Positions 9,241 to 20,923 are shown, numbered from the stretch's first letter. The stretch: 64,000 nt of DNA from Hyperoplus lanceolatus (GCA_026929865.2 CM049396.1:39665001-39729000), one strand, 5' to 3'. Translations and numbers: made by a program. Notes: generated by a model from the letters alone, not told the origin.

Positions 9241-11356
9241 ACTATTTACACTCTTGATTGAGCAAATGAATGCCAGTTCAAAACCCATGCCACTGTGTAA
9301 AACAGTTTCTGTCCTTCCCCAGGCATAAGGCCACGTCGCATTGGAGGCACATCCAAGGGGTGTCCTTTCGCATCCCTTGCCTACTGCACTGTTTACACAC
9401 CCTGCGACCCTCACTAATCCATACCGGCTTGTGCCCTACCGGAGCCGGTGGTTCGGCTGGAGGAAGATTGAGTGGCTTTCCACACAGTCCAGTAGCGAGC
9501 TCTTCCATAAATGCTTTGTGCGTCAGTGTTGTATGTGCCTGTGAGTGTTCCTTGTGAATAAGATAGCAGTTGGTGGCTGCAATGTCCAAAAAATGATAAA
9601 ACAGGCATCTGTACCAGCGCATGGTCTTGTGCTGTGTGGTGTAGTACTGGATAAGTTGGTCTGAAAGGTCTACCCCACCCATGTGTGTGTTATATTCTGT
9701 CACAGGTGTCGGACAGGGGACCGACACCTTTGCCCAGGAGCCATCCCCCTTCTTAATTCTCCTCTGCACCGTGTTACCAGAATGTGCAGCGTGAATGGTG
9801 GAGCACACCGATACCTCCCTTGTATCCATCCATTTCACAAAAACCAATTGGTCGTCCCGCAGCCAACGAATTGAGCCTCTAACATACTTTTTTATAAGCG
9901 CATTCAGCGTTGTGCTTAGGGGTCTCTTTACGATTCGCCCTGTAAGTCCCGCAGGCAAAGAATTTTTTGTTTTGGAGAGCTCGGAACAGTTTGGGACTTG
10001 AATAAAAATTATCCATGTAAATGTGATACCCTGTCCCTAGGTATGGCTGCACAAGTGACATTACAGCATCGTAAGAGAGGCCGTGTCCGGAGGGGATGTC
10101 ACTTTTCCCTGTGTAAATGTTCAAATCTATGGTGCAGCCATTGCTTGAGTCCGACAAAGCGAACAATTTGAAACCCCACTTAGTAGGTTTTGCCTTCATG
10201 TATTGAGTCATTCCGGTTTTAGCCTTTGAGCCAACCATCCTTTCATCCACGGCCAGGTTTTTGTATGGATGAAAATAGGTCTTTGCTGCGGTTTTGATCA
10301 AATTGAGGAGAGGTTTGACCCTGAAGAGTTTGTCGAATTGTGGCGTTCCCTTCTTCCTATCATTGTTTACATCTTCATCTGGATCACCTATGTGTAAGTT
10401 CCAGGAGATGACACCAAATCTGTCCCTACTCATGACTGTTGCGGCAAATGGACAGGTTAAACTGTGGTTCTGCCTCCAGTAATCAGCAATGTGGTGTAGT
10501 CTAACCAGGGCCATGTAAAAGAGGAGTCCAATGTACTTGTAAAACTCCTCAACTGTCAAATCAGTCCATTTAAACTTTTTACCCATGGCAATTTTTTTGG
10601 CAGCCTGTTTGTCTGTGTTGCTACAGAGTATGTGTACAGTGTGTGCAGTGAAAAACAATTTGAAGAGCTCAATTGGTGTGTAGAAGTGCATGCCTAGCTG
10701 TGGGCCAGGGGTGCGTGCAGGTTGAAACCTGGAGACAGGAGGAGCGGTGTCCTGGTCTTCCTCAGTCTTCCAAGCCCGCTGCTGCGTAGGGGGTGCTGGT
10801 GGAGTTGGGACACAGGACCTCTTGCGGGTGGTTCTCCTCTTCTGCTGGACCTGGTGCTGCCACAGATTCACAGAAATCAGTCTCATAATCTCATAACAAA
10901 AATATTCAAACTTCACAACTTGTATTTGCAAACAACAGTGTAATAAAAGTCGTTGCAAAAACATTTCCATTCTGTACTATTTGTAAATTGTAAAGGGAAA
11001 TACTTTTACACAGAATACACACCTATTACTATTATTTTCAAACAAAAGTAAACAAAAGTAGTGCTATCAATAGAGAAATCAGTCCCTGTAATGTCAAGAA
11101 TGCAAAATTCAAGCTAGCTTACATTTACACACAAAGCTTCATTTGCAATTTCTAAAATAAATGATCTTACCCGTCTTCGGACGCAGTTTCAACAGAGGGT
11201 GGAAGGGTCAAAGTGCTGGGCACAGCCAAGTCAGAGTCCTCTCTGTATAAAATAAGGACATCAACGTTTCATTCTCCATTCATCAGACAGACATTTCTTG
11301 CTTTATAGATAGATAAATGAAACTGTAAACACCCAAACACAGAGTTCACCTAAGAA

Positions 11357-11452
11357 GTAGGGCTGTCAAGCGATTAAAAAAAATAATCTAATTAATTACA
11401 TGCTCTGTGATTAATTAATCTAAATTAATCGCATACTTTTATGACACTTTTA
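11357..11452. repeat. Small AT-rich palindromic repeat (MITE end-like)
   Basis: GGGCTGTCAAGCGATTAA followed by mirrored TTAATTA/AATTAATC blocks, a pattern common in dispersed fish MITEs. It lies in the first intron of the piggyBac gene. Confidence 0.35.
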
Positions 11453-11499
11453 TACCTGTTTATAAACAGCTGTATAGCCTACTACAGTTTGTTTGTTTC

Positions 11500-11549
11500 T
11501 CTCTCTCTGTTTCTCTCTCTGTCTCTCTCACTCTCTCTCTCTCTTATAA
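11500..11549. repeat. CT microsatellite
   Basis: Interrupted (CT)n with TTTCTCTC and TCACTC variants. Confidence 0.8.
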
Positions 11550-12414
11550 AATTGTGACACACAGGGAAGATTGTACTGTTTTGAACCTAGCCTACATTGT
11601 TGCACCCACTAAATCAATAATGCACAGACACTGCGGAGAATAAAGTAAGACTATTGAAATATATTTCTATTCTCTACCTTTTGAAAACTATTACTTGTTT
11701 TCAAACAACAGAAGGCTGGCGACAAGAGTATTCAGCTCTGTCACGTCAGTTCCAAAAAAAAATCGTCATGTCACGGACGCAACATTCAAGCTAGCTTACA
11801 TGTTCACACATAGCTTCCATTACAAAACAAACGTTTTGTAAAATAAATGCTCTTACCCGTCTTCAAATGGATCCATGTCATCTTCATAATCCTCTTCGTC
11901 AAAGCCCTCAATGTCGTCTTCCTCGTCACTGCTCCGCTGAATCTCGTCGAGGGCCAAAGCTGTCGAAAGCATCCGGGCCATGGTGAAGTCGAGAAGTCGG
12001 AAAAGGAGTCCTTTGTTCAGCGATTGTAAATATGTTTGACAAGTAATGGGGAGGTCCTTAGTGATTACACTAAGTTGATTGGATGGTTTTTCACAAAATC
12101 TGACAGCAAGCAGCTCTACCAATCACGCAAGGGAAAGGGCCGATGACGTTTTCGCAAAATGTTGATTGACAAGCGGCTCAGCCAGTAGCGCAAGGGAAAG
12201 GATTGATACATTTTCGCGCCTCTCAGCAACATATCTCTGGCTGTGAGTCACGTATACTATCGCGAGAATATATCCCGGAAAGGGCAGAATCCCAGCTTTC
12301 CGGAGATATTTAAACCACATTGCTGCGATTTAATAATGTTAAATCATTTATTAAAACATAACGAAATCACCGACAGAATGCAATAGAACGCAATACTGCG
12401 GGCTCCAGGTTCAG

Positions 12415-12422
12415 AGGGTTAA
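12415..12422 (-). other. 5' end of the piggyBac element at a TTAA site
   Basis: Read on the minus strand, TTAA is followed by CCCTCTGAACCTGG, the expected CCC start of a piggyBac terminal repeat, about 440 bases upstream of the first exon. I could not find the matching left end. Confidence 0.55.
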
Positions 12423-12757
12423 ACATTAGGTAAAAACTGTAATAAGGACATTACTACATGGGCCATAGAATACTTCAGAAAACCATTGATTAATTGACAA
12501 TTTTTTACGATCGCACGAACACTAAAATCAAAAGTATTACACAATTATCAAAACCTTAAACTCAAGAAGCAAACCATTGGCCCATATGTGCACCACTATA
12601 AGCACAAAGTCAGCCTCACACTTTTTGCAAAACAGTACACAGTGATTTGCAAAACTAAACACACTTAAATACATTAGACAGAAGTATATCATGATGTCAC
12701 CTCATTGCAATTCCAAAGCACTGACTGTCAAACTACCAAAAACATTAAACACACAGT
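12423..12757. mobile_element. IS630-like transposon flank, interrupted by L2
   Basis: Rich in GCAAAAC and AAACAC words typical of the terminal parts of the IS630-like family seen repeatedly in this window. It ends with AAACACACAGT, nearly repeated as AAACACAGT at 20977-20985 beyond the L2 copy, which fits a target duplication. Confidence 0.4.
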
Positions 12758-14427
12758 ATCCAATCTGCCGTTTTTAAGCAAGATTTTAGAGAAGCTTGTT
12801 TTTAATCAGTTAAATGATTTTATGAACTGGCACAACAATTTTGAACAGTTCCAGTCTGGCTTTCGAGCCAGGCACAGCACAGAGACGGCTCTGATCAAGG
12901 TGCTCAACGACCTCAGGTGCAATTTGGATAATAAAAAACTCTCTGTGCTGGTATTGCTGGATCTTATTGCTGCATTCGACACAGTAGACCACTCAATTCT
13001 TTTAGACAGACTTTACAAGCAGATTGTTTTTAACTGGTTTAGATCCTATCTTAATGACAGAAAATGTTATGTTACCTTGGAGGAATGCTCATCAAATAAA
13101 TATACAATGGACTGTGGCATTCCTCAAGTTTCGATTTTAGGCCCAACTCTTTTTAATATCTACATGTTGCCACTTGGAGATGTCATCAGGAGGCATGGCA
13201 TACATTTCCATAGTTATGCTGATGATACACAACTGTACATTGCCGTGTCCCCTGATGACCGAGAGCCAATTGATGCTCTTTTTAATTGTATTTTAGATAT
13301 CAAGTCATGGATGGCAGAGAACTTTCTACAGCTCAACCAGGACAAAACTGAGACCACAGAGAGAGAAAATGAATGCTAAACTTCAAACACTGGCACTTAA
13401 ACCCAGCCATTAAGTTAAAAACCTGGGTGTTATCTTTGATTCGGATCTTAGCTTTGACCAACACATAAGAAACATCACAAACACAGCTTTTTATCATCTT
13501 ATGAACATTGCCAGAGTACGCCCATTTCTCTCTCAGGCCAACATAGAGACATTAATGCATTATTTTATTACCTGCAGAATTGACTATTGTAATGCCTTTC
13601 TTTCTGGTCTTCCCAAGAAAAGTATTGCTTAACTACAATTACTCCAAAACTCAGCTGCACGGGTGCTGACGAGGACCAGAAAGAGGGCACATATTACTCC
13701 CATTTTAAAGTCTCTGCATTGGCTACCCGTGTCATTCAGAATTGATTTTAAGATCCTTTTATTGGTTTATAAAGCTCTTAATGGTCTTAGTCCTAGTTAT
13801 TTATCAGATTTGCTTTTATCATATGAACCCTCTCGAACCCTCAGGTCTTCTGGCAGTGGTCTTTTAATTGTTCCAAAAGTTCACACAAAAACTCACGGTG
13901 AGGCATCCTTCTCTTACTATGCTCCACGTCTGTGGAACACCCTGCCTGATGACCTGAGGGCCGCAGACAGTGTTGATATTTTTAAGGGCAAACTAAAAAC
14001 TTACCTTTTTAGTCAGGCTTTTCAATTAAACAACTTTTTATTCAGTTATTTTTTATTTATTTAATTATTTTATATATTTTATAGCCTATTTTATTTATAT
14101 ATGTAACTACATTTATTAGTAATTTTATTTATTCATTTATTATTATTATTATTAGTATTACTATTTCTTATTCTAATTTTATTAATTTCTATCCGATGTA
14201 TTTATAATTTTTATTGTTAATGTTTTTATTAATCACTATAAAGAGCTCTTATTTATTTTAAATTGTTTTAGTTTTACAGTCTCTAGTGTTTTCAATGATG
14301 ATGGCGTTTCCTCAGCGCAGTTTCCGTCCTGTTTTAATGAATTTCTTATTTTGGGGTATGGATGGGTGGGAGGGGGGATTGTTTTTGCATGTATGCATAT
14401 CTCTGGGTGGGGGTTGGGGGAGGGGGA
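12758..14427 (+). pseudogene. L2-type LINE reverse transcriptase, 5'-truncated
   Basis: Coding sequence starts within the RT domain (NLPFLSKILEK, SGFRARHSTETAL, LDLIAAFDTVDH, catalytic YADD in HSYADDTQLY) and continues after a frame break near 13380 into the L2 C-terminal domain (RIDYCNAFLSGL, HWLPVSFRIDFK, APRLWNTLPDDLR) to 14064, then an AT-rich 3' UTR. Stops and shifts mark it as dead. Its 3' UTR is interrupted at 14428 by the Copia element and resumes at 19843. Confidence 0.85.
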
Positions 14428-14624
14428 TGTTAATTCCCAATAAAAGTCCACGTTCAACTTCTTTAGTCCATTTATTTGTAGCTTTCAACACCATAACAAT
14501 ACAACATCGCCACCACGGCGTCAGACTCTTTTCACATACAAAATACGTAACTGTGCGCTCCTGATAACAGGAATATGGTTACCGTAAATAATAGAATAGA
14601 AGCACCAACACATTTAACTTAACA
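14428..14624 (-). repeat. 3' LTR of Copia element
   Basis: 197 bp, TG/CA ends, preceded in element sense by the purine tract GAGGGGAGAT (14625-14634). Close partner of 19643-19842. Confidence 0.9.
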
Positions 14625-14779
14625 ATCTCCCCTCTTAAAAAAGAAATCAAAAATTTGCAAATAAAGGCTGACACTTAATGTCCCTGTGTCTTTTGACAAA
14701 TTACATTCAGTAAGAAAGAACGTTCTCCTTTTAAGAAACAAAACGGTAACAAGTAACGATCTGAACAGTCATATAACAG

Positions 14780-15130
14780 TCACTCTTCAAGCTTCCACTT
14801 TCCATCCTTCAGCGCTTTCAGAAGGAGCAGGGATGAAGCTCCTTTTTTGGTCAGACAGTCTGCCAGCTGTTCTTTTGTAGCTGACCAAAGTACATGTTGG
14901 ATCCTTTTGCTTTGGATCAGTTCTTTAATGCCACTTATTTCTAGTCTCAATCGTTTCTCTGTCACAGACTTGGTGGACTTGATGGCATCCACAAGAGAGT
15001 AGTTGTCTGTGACACATATCACCGGCAAGATGCCCTGTGTGACCTTTCCTGTGGTGAGTTCAGAGTAGAGGGAAGACAGAAATATGGCATGGTCAATCCC
15101 ATCAGCAAGAGCAAGGCCCAATCTAGATCC
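14780..15130 (-). pseudogene. Copia RNase H
   Basis: About 115 codons: ICVTDNYSLVDAIKSTKS, then RLRLEISGIKELI and WSATKEQLADCLTKKGAS, the C-terminal RNase H signature of Ty1/copia polyproteins. RNase H removes the RNA strand during reverse transcription. It is separated from the RT by the insertion at ~15115-16270. Confidence 0.85.
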
Positions 15131-16270
15131 ACCCCCTACACCCTATCCCTATCCACTATCCCTCCGTTTGCGCGTTCGCGGGGAGGGCCCGCCATATTGA
15201 GTGTCGTCCCAAACCATCGAGCCTCAAGTGTAAGTGGGTTATAAAGCCCTCGATCACCGAGTCTGCATCGATGTTGGCTCAGCCCTACGTTTGACACAGG
15301 TGTCCGCCAATCAATTATGTCCGGAATGGAGGAGCTAATTTACAAATGACAGTTCCAGGGAGTTTGTTTCCCGAATTATAAATGAAACGTACTCTTACCT
15401 CAAACAGACATTTGATTGATTATTTTTATGCAAAGCCCTAAATGACGGAACCGGAGGGTAGCCTACAATATCGGAACGAACATGTTGTTTTACACTTGTT
15501 AATTTGATTATATCACTTGTCTACCGTTAGTGTATTTTCAAGGCGTGGATAAAAGATAAAACGAAGCAGATGAAGAAAATGCCCACAAGTTAATAAGTGG
15601 CAGTGATTATTATTTCCTTAAATTGTTAGTAAGATTTGTGTTACTGTTAAAGCCGATGAGGGGTAGTAATAGAGGCGGTGACATCAGTCAGCTGGAGCGC
15701 ATGACTTTTCTTATTTATGACCACCCTTGCAGTGCATTATAATTTATGCGCGCTAATTAACTGCCGCGATTCGCCGGTCGTAATGGCAGATTAACGTATC
15801 ATGACAAGTGGAATACATGCTTTAGCAGACTATTGTTCTTTTCCCTGGTTTTGTATGCTGTGCATGTAAACTAAAAGGATAATTAAACAGCGGCTCAAAC
15901 ACCCACCCGTTTTCTCCACTTCTGAGCTGGTAAAATTGAGAATATGCAGTTAGAAAATGTTTAACAAAAAATAAATTATGCAGCCAAAAAAGCATGGGAG
16001 TGAGTTTGTTTTTATTCAATACTACATTTTACTCTCACATGCGTAGCCTATATGAATGTAAAGAGTCTTTCAGGTCAAATATAAATGTGGTGGAATTTTA
16101 TTTTAGGGTGAGAAATAAAGACTTAACAAACTAGTGTCTTCTTCCTGTTTCTGTCTGGCAAAGGCAAGGGCTTGCCAAAGCCGCACCGTTGTTATACCCT
16201 CACCCTTAATGATCGAGTGGCACTCGCTCACGGAGTGGGAGTGCCTAGGGAGTCATTTGGGATTGGGCCC
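15115..16270. mobile_element. Insertion inside the Copia polyprotein, DNA-transposon-like
   Basis: Both edges read inward as GGCCCAATC, followed on the left by ACCCCCTACACCCTATCCC and on the right by a C-rich stretch. The interior is non-coding. About 150 residues expected between RT and RNase H are missing, so the insertion came with a deletion or the host was already deleted. Superfamily not assigned. Confidence 0.45.
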
Positions 16271-17796
16271 AAGTGTTTCTCCTGCCAGTGTGCTCCGAAC
16301 CACCCATAACGAAAGTGATCATGCTCCTCGCGTCTCACTTGAAAAGCAGTTTTGATGTGAGGAATGACTGTAGAAGCAAAAATGTGAGAGCCACCCCAGA
16401 TGAAGTCATCCACGTGACAAGCGAGGATACCAGTTACACTACAGTGTTCATCAAGCCAGTAGAAAACAGCAGGAGCCACTTGTGACATTGTGGCCCCTGT
16501 CTTTAGCATTGTTGCTTTTACTTTATTGTACCAGTAGAGCGATGCATCAGCTAGTCCATAAACACATTTTCTCAGCTTCCACACTTTTCCTTCACTTTTG
16601 GCTTCAGGAGGAGGACGAATGTGAATGTCCCGTGACAGCTCCGCCCCCTGAAGAAAAGCTGACTTGATGTCAATGGAGTGCAGCATCCACTGTCTCTGAC
16701 ATATTACTGACATAAGTAACTTGAGTGACTCTGATGAGCACGTAGGGGAGTCTTTTGGAGGATCTGTAGTGTTAAATTCTTCAAAACCCCTAACTACAAG
16801 ATGTGCTTTGGGTATTATGCCATAGGGGGTTTCTTTTAGTGTACACACCCACCTGGTGGACACCTGCTTTTCACCAACATCCTTCACCTCTTCAAACACC
16901 CCATTTCTCTTCCAGTTACTAATTTCTTCATGTTTTGCATTGTCAAATGAAACATCTTCTGTGACTAACACATCATTTTCATGCACGTCAGAGCATACTT
17001 CTCCATTGTCCAGAGGCTCAACCTGAAGCTCCTCCACCTGAGTAAGATCAGCTGACCTTGTGGTCCCTGCTATGTCAACAGGTTCTGAGTATTGTAGGTT
17101 GTACCAGTTCTTATTTTTTCCTGTAGCTTTTCCAGCTCGCCCGATCACTTTAGCTGTATGAGAAACACCAGTGTCTTTGTCCAGATAACTGATTATTTGT
17201 CCTGTTTTTACTGCTATGGAGCCTCCCACTCGTATGTCAAGTGGCTGTTGTTCATCCTGATGATTGTCAAACGCAGTGTCAGCAACATCGTCAATGTCCA
17301 TATCACTATCAATAGCAGGTGCATCAGTATTTCCACATTTGTAATTTTTGTCAGGTTGCTGTGGACTTTCAGCACCAGCTACTTCACTGGAGTCAGCATT
17401 AGCCTTCCTTAGCCTTGAGTAGTGAACCCTGACGTAGGTCCCACCATGACGTACAACTATCACTACTCCATCTTGTCCTATCACGACTCCAGGGCCCTTC
17501 CATTTAACACAGTCTGTCCTCTTGTAATAGACTCTGTCCCCGGTTTCATATTTCTCATGGTTTGGACGGAGTTGCTTTCTTAGAGCTCTTCTTATTCTCT
17601 CTGAGCACTCTGCCTCAGTGAATGCTTTTCTTGCTGTGTGTAACGCTGTTATATGTTGTCCCACCCATGCACTGATAGTAATGCCTTCCAAGGCAGGTGG
17701 CTTATCGACTAGGACAGAAGGAAGATTTGGATTTTGTCCAAATACCAGCTGGTATGGGCTGAAGCCGTGGACATTCTGCATTGTGTTCTTTGCCAT
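16271..17796 (-). pseudogene. Copia integrase C-terminus and reverse transcriptase
   Basis: About 510 codons: integrase tail (HGFSPYQLVFGQNPNLPS), linker, then the RVT_2 domain with WVCTLKETPYGIIPKAHLV, MLHSIDIKSAFLQG, RKCVYGLADASLYW and the catalytic HVDDFIWGG, normally YVDD. The frame runs past 16270 into the insertion and stops at 16228, losing the RT C-terminus. Confidence 0.9.
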
Positions 17797-18417
17797 GAGT
17801 GCTCAATCCAGGGCGGTTCCCCAGTCACATCTGTTGTCACTTTTAACTTACAACAGTATCCCCTTGAGTGTTTGGTTATGGCGCTCCAACAAACCATTAC
17901 TCCAAGGACTGTAGCCAGCAGTAGTCTTTATCTCGATATTAAAATTCTCAGCCATGTCTCGTATTTCTTCATTATTAAATTCCCCTCCATTATCACTGAG
18001 AAATCGCTCCGGTGGGCCGTGGACACTAATCCAGGAATGAACGAAGTGTTTCACTATCACGCTTGGCTTCTTGGAGGTGACAATGCTACCAGCACTGAAG
18101 CGAGTGAAATGGTCGATAATGTGAAGGTACCACACATTGTGTTCTAGTTAATGTAAATCCACTGCTACAGTCTCATTGTATCGAGAAGCCATGTGCAGAC
18201 CAACAGCAGGCTTAGGCTTAGGCCTGCTGTGCTTGAGACATATCTCACATTTGTTCACTATCCCTTCCAGAATAGTAGTGTTCTCATCATCAACATTTCC
18301 AGCATTCATCAGCAGTTTCTTCAGTCTATCAACTGATGCATGGCCGAACTGCTTGTGAAGTTTCAGTAAAGCTTTGTGTTTTTGTTCCTCAGTCATATTT
18401 TCTGTAATAGCAAGCAC
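17797..18417 (-). pseudogene. Copia integrase zinc-binding domain and catalytic core
   Basis: GAG-pre-integrase motif with HKQFGHAS then CEICLKHSRPKP (HHCC), followed after a stop at ~18136-18147 by the core: IIDHFTRF, FLSDNGGEFNN and SNGLLERHNQ supply the DDE residues. A second stop separates it from the next segment near 17797-17848. Confidence 0.85.
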
Positions 18418-18995
18418 AATGTTCTCATATCACTTGGGGAGTCTTTATCTGATATGTTAATACAGTAATGTCCTGAGGATGTAACCTCCAGAGCTAGCTT
18501 CTGTTTCAACATGGTCACTGTGTCGTTCTCCAAGTCTAAAACAGCTCCTGCTCTCTTTAGCGAAGCTTTACTTAGAAGTAACGGGATGTCAGATGGTACT
18601 ACCTCTGTTTCTATGCAGCATTTTGTTTTCCCTACCTTGGCTGGAATCTTAACTTTTTTTATGGAGTGTACAACTTTTCCATCTCCAAACTTGAAAGGCT
18701 TGCTGCTCTCCATGTTCATCACTTGCTGTATTTCGCTCTCATCCAGTGCACATAGTTATCCAGACACTTTTCACCACAAACTGTCCTTGTGCAAGCTGTG
18801 TCAATTATAGCCGATCCTAGAGCTTCAACCATGAATATCTCATAATCTGATTCCTTTGAAAACAGAGTTATATGGCACTTGTCAGGTTTTTCACTGCACT
18901 GATTTTCACTTGTCATTTTAACATGCTCTTTCTTGTGTGGACAGTCTTTTACCCAATGGTATGTGCACTGAAAAATAGCACATTTTGTCCGAATT
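18393..18995 (-). pseudogene. Copia zinc knuckle and aspartic protease
   Basis: A CCHC-like knuckle (CAIFQC, HWVKDC, with abnormal spacing C-x4-C-x2-H-x4-C) near 18945-18990 is followed by the protease active site AIIDTACTRTVCG and then the protease body, split by a frame change near 18720. The protease would mature the polyprotein. Confidence 0.75.
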
Positions 18996-19089
18996 TGTCA
19001 AGCGGGTTAGTGCCTGCAAGGGGTCCTCGCGCTTGGCTACTTTGGGCTTGTGAATGCTCTCTTCTGTTGTCTGTGTAGTATACAGCGTC

Positions 19090-19620
19090 TTTACTCACGT
19101 TAATTGTTCCCGCTTACCGTTCACTGTTCTTGCCAAACACTCGTTTGAGCGCCGATTTCATATCCGCAAAAGTATGTGTTCCACATGCAGTTAATGCCAG
19201 CTGCTTGTCTTTGACATCAAGCACTGCTGAATCCAACTGCGTCGGGCAGAATCATATTCAACTTACGGATTTTGTTGTATTTCTGTTCAAAGTCCGCAAT
19301 ATATTCGCCCATCGGGATGTCATCTTTCCGTGATATCCGATCAAACTCAGAGTACGCTTCATACGCCCGGTCCTTTTCTTCTCTCATAAAAACTTTGTAG
19401 AGTTCCTGAATCAATGTAGTCATTCCATTATCCTTATCCAGATCGTCCGCTGGTATTTCCAGAGCGAGATCCCTTGCTCTACCTTTTAGCGATAGAGCTA
19501 CTGCTTACGCTAGTTTTTTCTTGTCCAAGTCCGTCACCACATTTCACATTTCCACTTCATTTTTCCAATTCTCGTAGGACTTCCCTTCGCCGAAACCCGG
19601 AGGCAATTTGTAGTTCTTAG
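19090..19620 (-). pseudogene. Copia gag (capsid)
   Basis: Starts near 19620 with a NYKLPPGF/WKNEVE-type Copia gag opening, contains internal stops at ~19500 and ~19555, and continues through LIQELYKVFMREEKDRAYEA and IADFEQKYNKIRKLNM. The visible order matches the UBN2-type capsid domain of Copia elements. Confidence 0.75.
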
Positions 19621-19624
19621 AAGT

Positions 19625-19642
19625 AACCATCCTCTGCTACCA
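19625..19642 (-). other. Primer-binding site for initiator tRNA-Met
   Basis: On the plus strand the 18 bases AACCATCCTCTGCTACCA end exactly at the 5' LTR edge and equal the 3' end, with CCA, of vertebrate initiator tRNA-Met as I remember it. The element would prime minus-strand DNA synthesis from it. Confidence 0.85.
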
Positions 19643-19842
19643 TGTTAATTCCCAATAAAAGCCCACGTTCAACCTCTTTAGTCCATTTATTTGTAGCTCT
19701 CAACAGCATAACAATACAGCATCGCCACCACGGCGTCAGACACTTGTCACATACAAAATACGTCATAACTGTGCGCTCCTGATAACAGGAATATGGTTAC
19801 CGTAAATAATAGAATAGAAGCGCTAACACATTTAACTTAACA
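19643..19842 (-). repeat. 5' LTR of Copia element
   Basis: 200 bp, TGTTAA/TTAACA ends, about 95 percent like 14428-14624 by eye. Confidence 0.9.
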
Positions 19843-19881
19843 GGGGGGGTTTGTATTAAGCACTTTGTGTTACATTTGATT
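19843..19881 (+). mobile_element. L2 3' UTR, segment between two insertions
   Basis: GTATTAAGCACTTTGTGTTAC is the typical start of the fish L2 3' end. It is cut off from the L2 body by the Copia element and from its own tail by the hAT-like element that follows. Confidence 0.7.
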
Positions 19882-20923
19882 CAGGGCTGTACGCTTATTT
19901 TTTAAAGTGGTAGCACTGGTGCTAGCAAGCAAAAAATTCAGTAGCACAAAAATAAATTTGGTAGCACACAAAGTATGATCGAAAACTTGCATGACCCTAA
20001 CCCTTGCATTTAGCTCTAATTACCTTTGAGCATGTCATCTTGGTTTTATTTGAGATTCTCAATGAATACGATATCCTAGTGTGCAGTAATAATTGTAGAA
20101 AAATGAATAGGGGTGCACTGATTGCAATTTAGACAAAAGAGTCTAACCTGCCAATGGCAATTTTTTTGCTGATTCAGAATTATTTCCCCCCATAGAACTA
20201 TACAAATAATGTCTATACCTACATATTTTTATAAACATATCATTATTATATTAGGCTAATAATAACAAAAAATTTTAGAACATTTAATTCTTTTAATGAA
20301 AACCATACTTTAAAACATTGAACATATAGCCTATTAAATAAATTAGTAAACACAGTTATACAATTTAGGCCAAGTTAAATAGGTTGTGTCAATCTTTGTT
20401 TAAATCATAAAAAGTTACTGCTGTTGACTGCTTTCTTTATAGGTCCATGGTTGACTGCAGGGCTGTGAAGCGCTAACTTCCTGTTCTTACCTGCTTCAAA
20501 ATAAAAGTCAACTCGCATTTGGCTAGTAACCGACTTTTATTGTGAAGGCGCACAGGAAATGTTATGTTTGCACACACACTAACTTGACTGCGTTAATGTA
20601 AAGAGAGCTGTCTCCTTCCTGTTTTAACCGTTGGTGAAGTTAGACGTTGTAATCGCCGCACAAGCACATATCCCGGGCAAACATCTTTCACCAGCCAAAG
20701 TGGAGGGTAGACTTAATAACTTACTCGCCTAAGACTACATTCACCCGCATATGGAGAGTGTTAATGTAGAGCCCTCTAAGCAGTATTGTGCATAGCTCCT
20801 CTGTGTCTCAAACAGACAGCATCTGCTCATTAGCACTGGTGCGACTGGACTTGTATTTGTATCATCGCACGTGATCAATTTCAGTAGCAAATGCGATCAA
20901 AACTGTCGCACTGTACAGCCCTG
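19882..20923. mobile_element. Non-autonomous hAT-like element
   Basis: Ends are CAGGGCTGTAC at 19882 and its inverted copy at 20913-20923, flanked on both sides by TGATT (19877-19881 and 20924-20928). No transposase is present. A fragment of the same family lies at 60868-61032. CAGGG ends point to hAT; the 5 bp duplication is shorter than the usual 8 bp. Confidence 0.75.

Larger units (their letters stand above)
11020..11875 (-). repeat. Exon-plus-intron tandem duplication in the piggyBac gene
   Basis: Segment ~11020-11190 resembles ~11680-11866: both carry TTTTCAAACAA, ATTCAAGCTAGCTTACAT, AAATAAATG.TCTTACCCGTC in the same order. Each copy holds one acidic exon with the same donor and phase. 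The intervening part has diverged. Confidence 0.6.
9278..11981 (-). pseudogene. piggyBac transposase gene with introns, frameshifted
   Basis: The enzyme would excise and insert DNA at TTAA. The main exon (about 9278-10870) encodes the DDD catalytic region (D in DERMVGSKAK, D in YMDNFYSS, D in GGVDLSDQL) and a C-terminal cysteine-rich domain (CKQCSRQG, then CLQC). An acidic N-terminus is supplied by two small 5' exons: 11857-11981 (starts MARMLSTAL) and 11171-11242, each ending GAAGACGG before GTAAGA. Both introns after them are phase 2. The acceptor of the main exon is not clear. A frameshift in an A6 run (9888-9893) splits the main exon, so this copy is inactive. Confidence 0.85.
14428..19842 (-). 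mobile_element. Copia LTR retrotransposon, complete but decayed
   Basis: Two ~197-200 bp LTRs (14428-14624 and 19643-19842), both TGTTAATTCC...TTAACA as read on the plus strand, bracket gag, protease, integrase, reverse transcriptase and RNase H in the Copia order on the minus strand. By eye the LTRs differ at about nine positions plus one 3 bp indel. Flanks are GGGGA and GGGGG, a possible 5 bp duplication with one mismatch. It is inserted in the 3' UTR of the L2 copy. Vertebrate Copia elements are known mainly from fish and amphibians and are rare. Confidence 0.9.

Noticed and set aside
19625..19642. 3' end of a real tRNA-Met gene
   Set aside because: Only 18 bases match, ending exactly at the Copia LTR, as expected of a primer-binding site.
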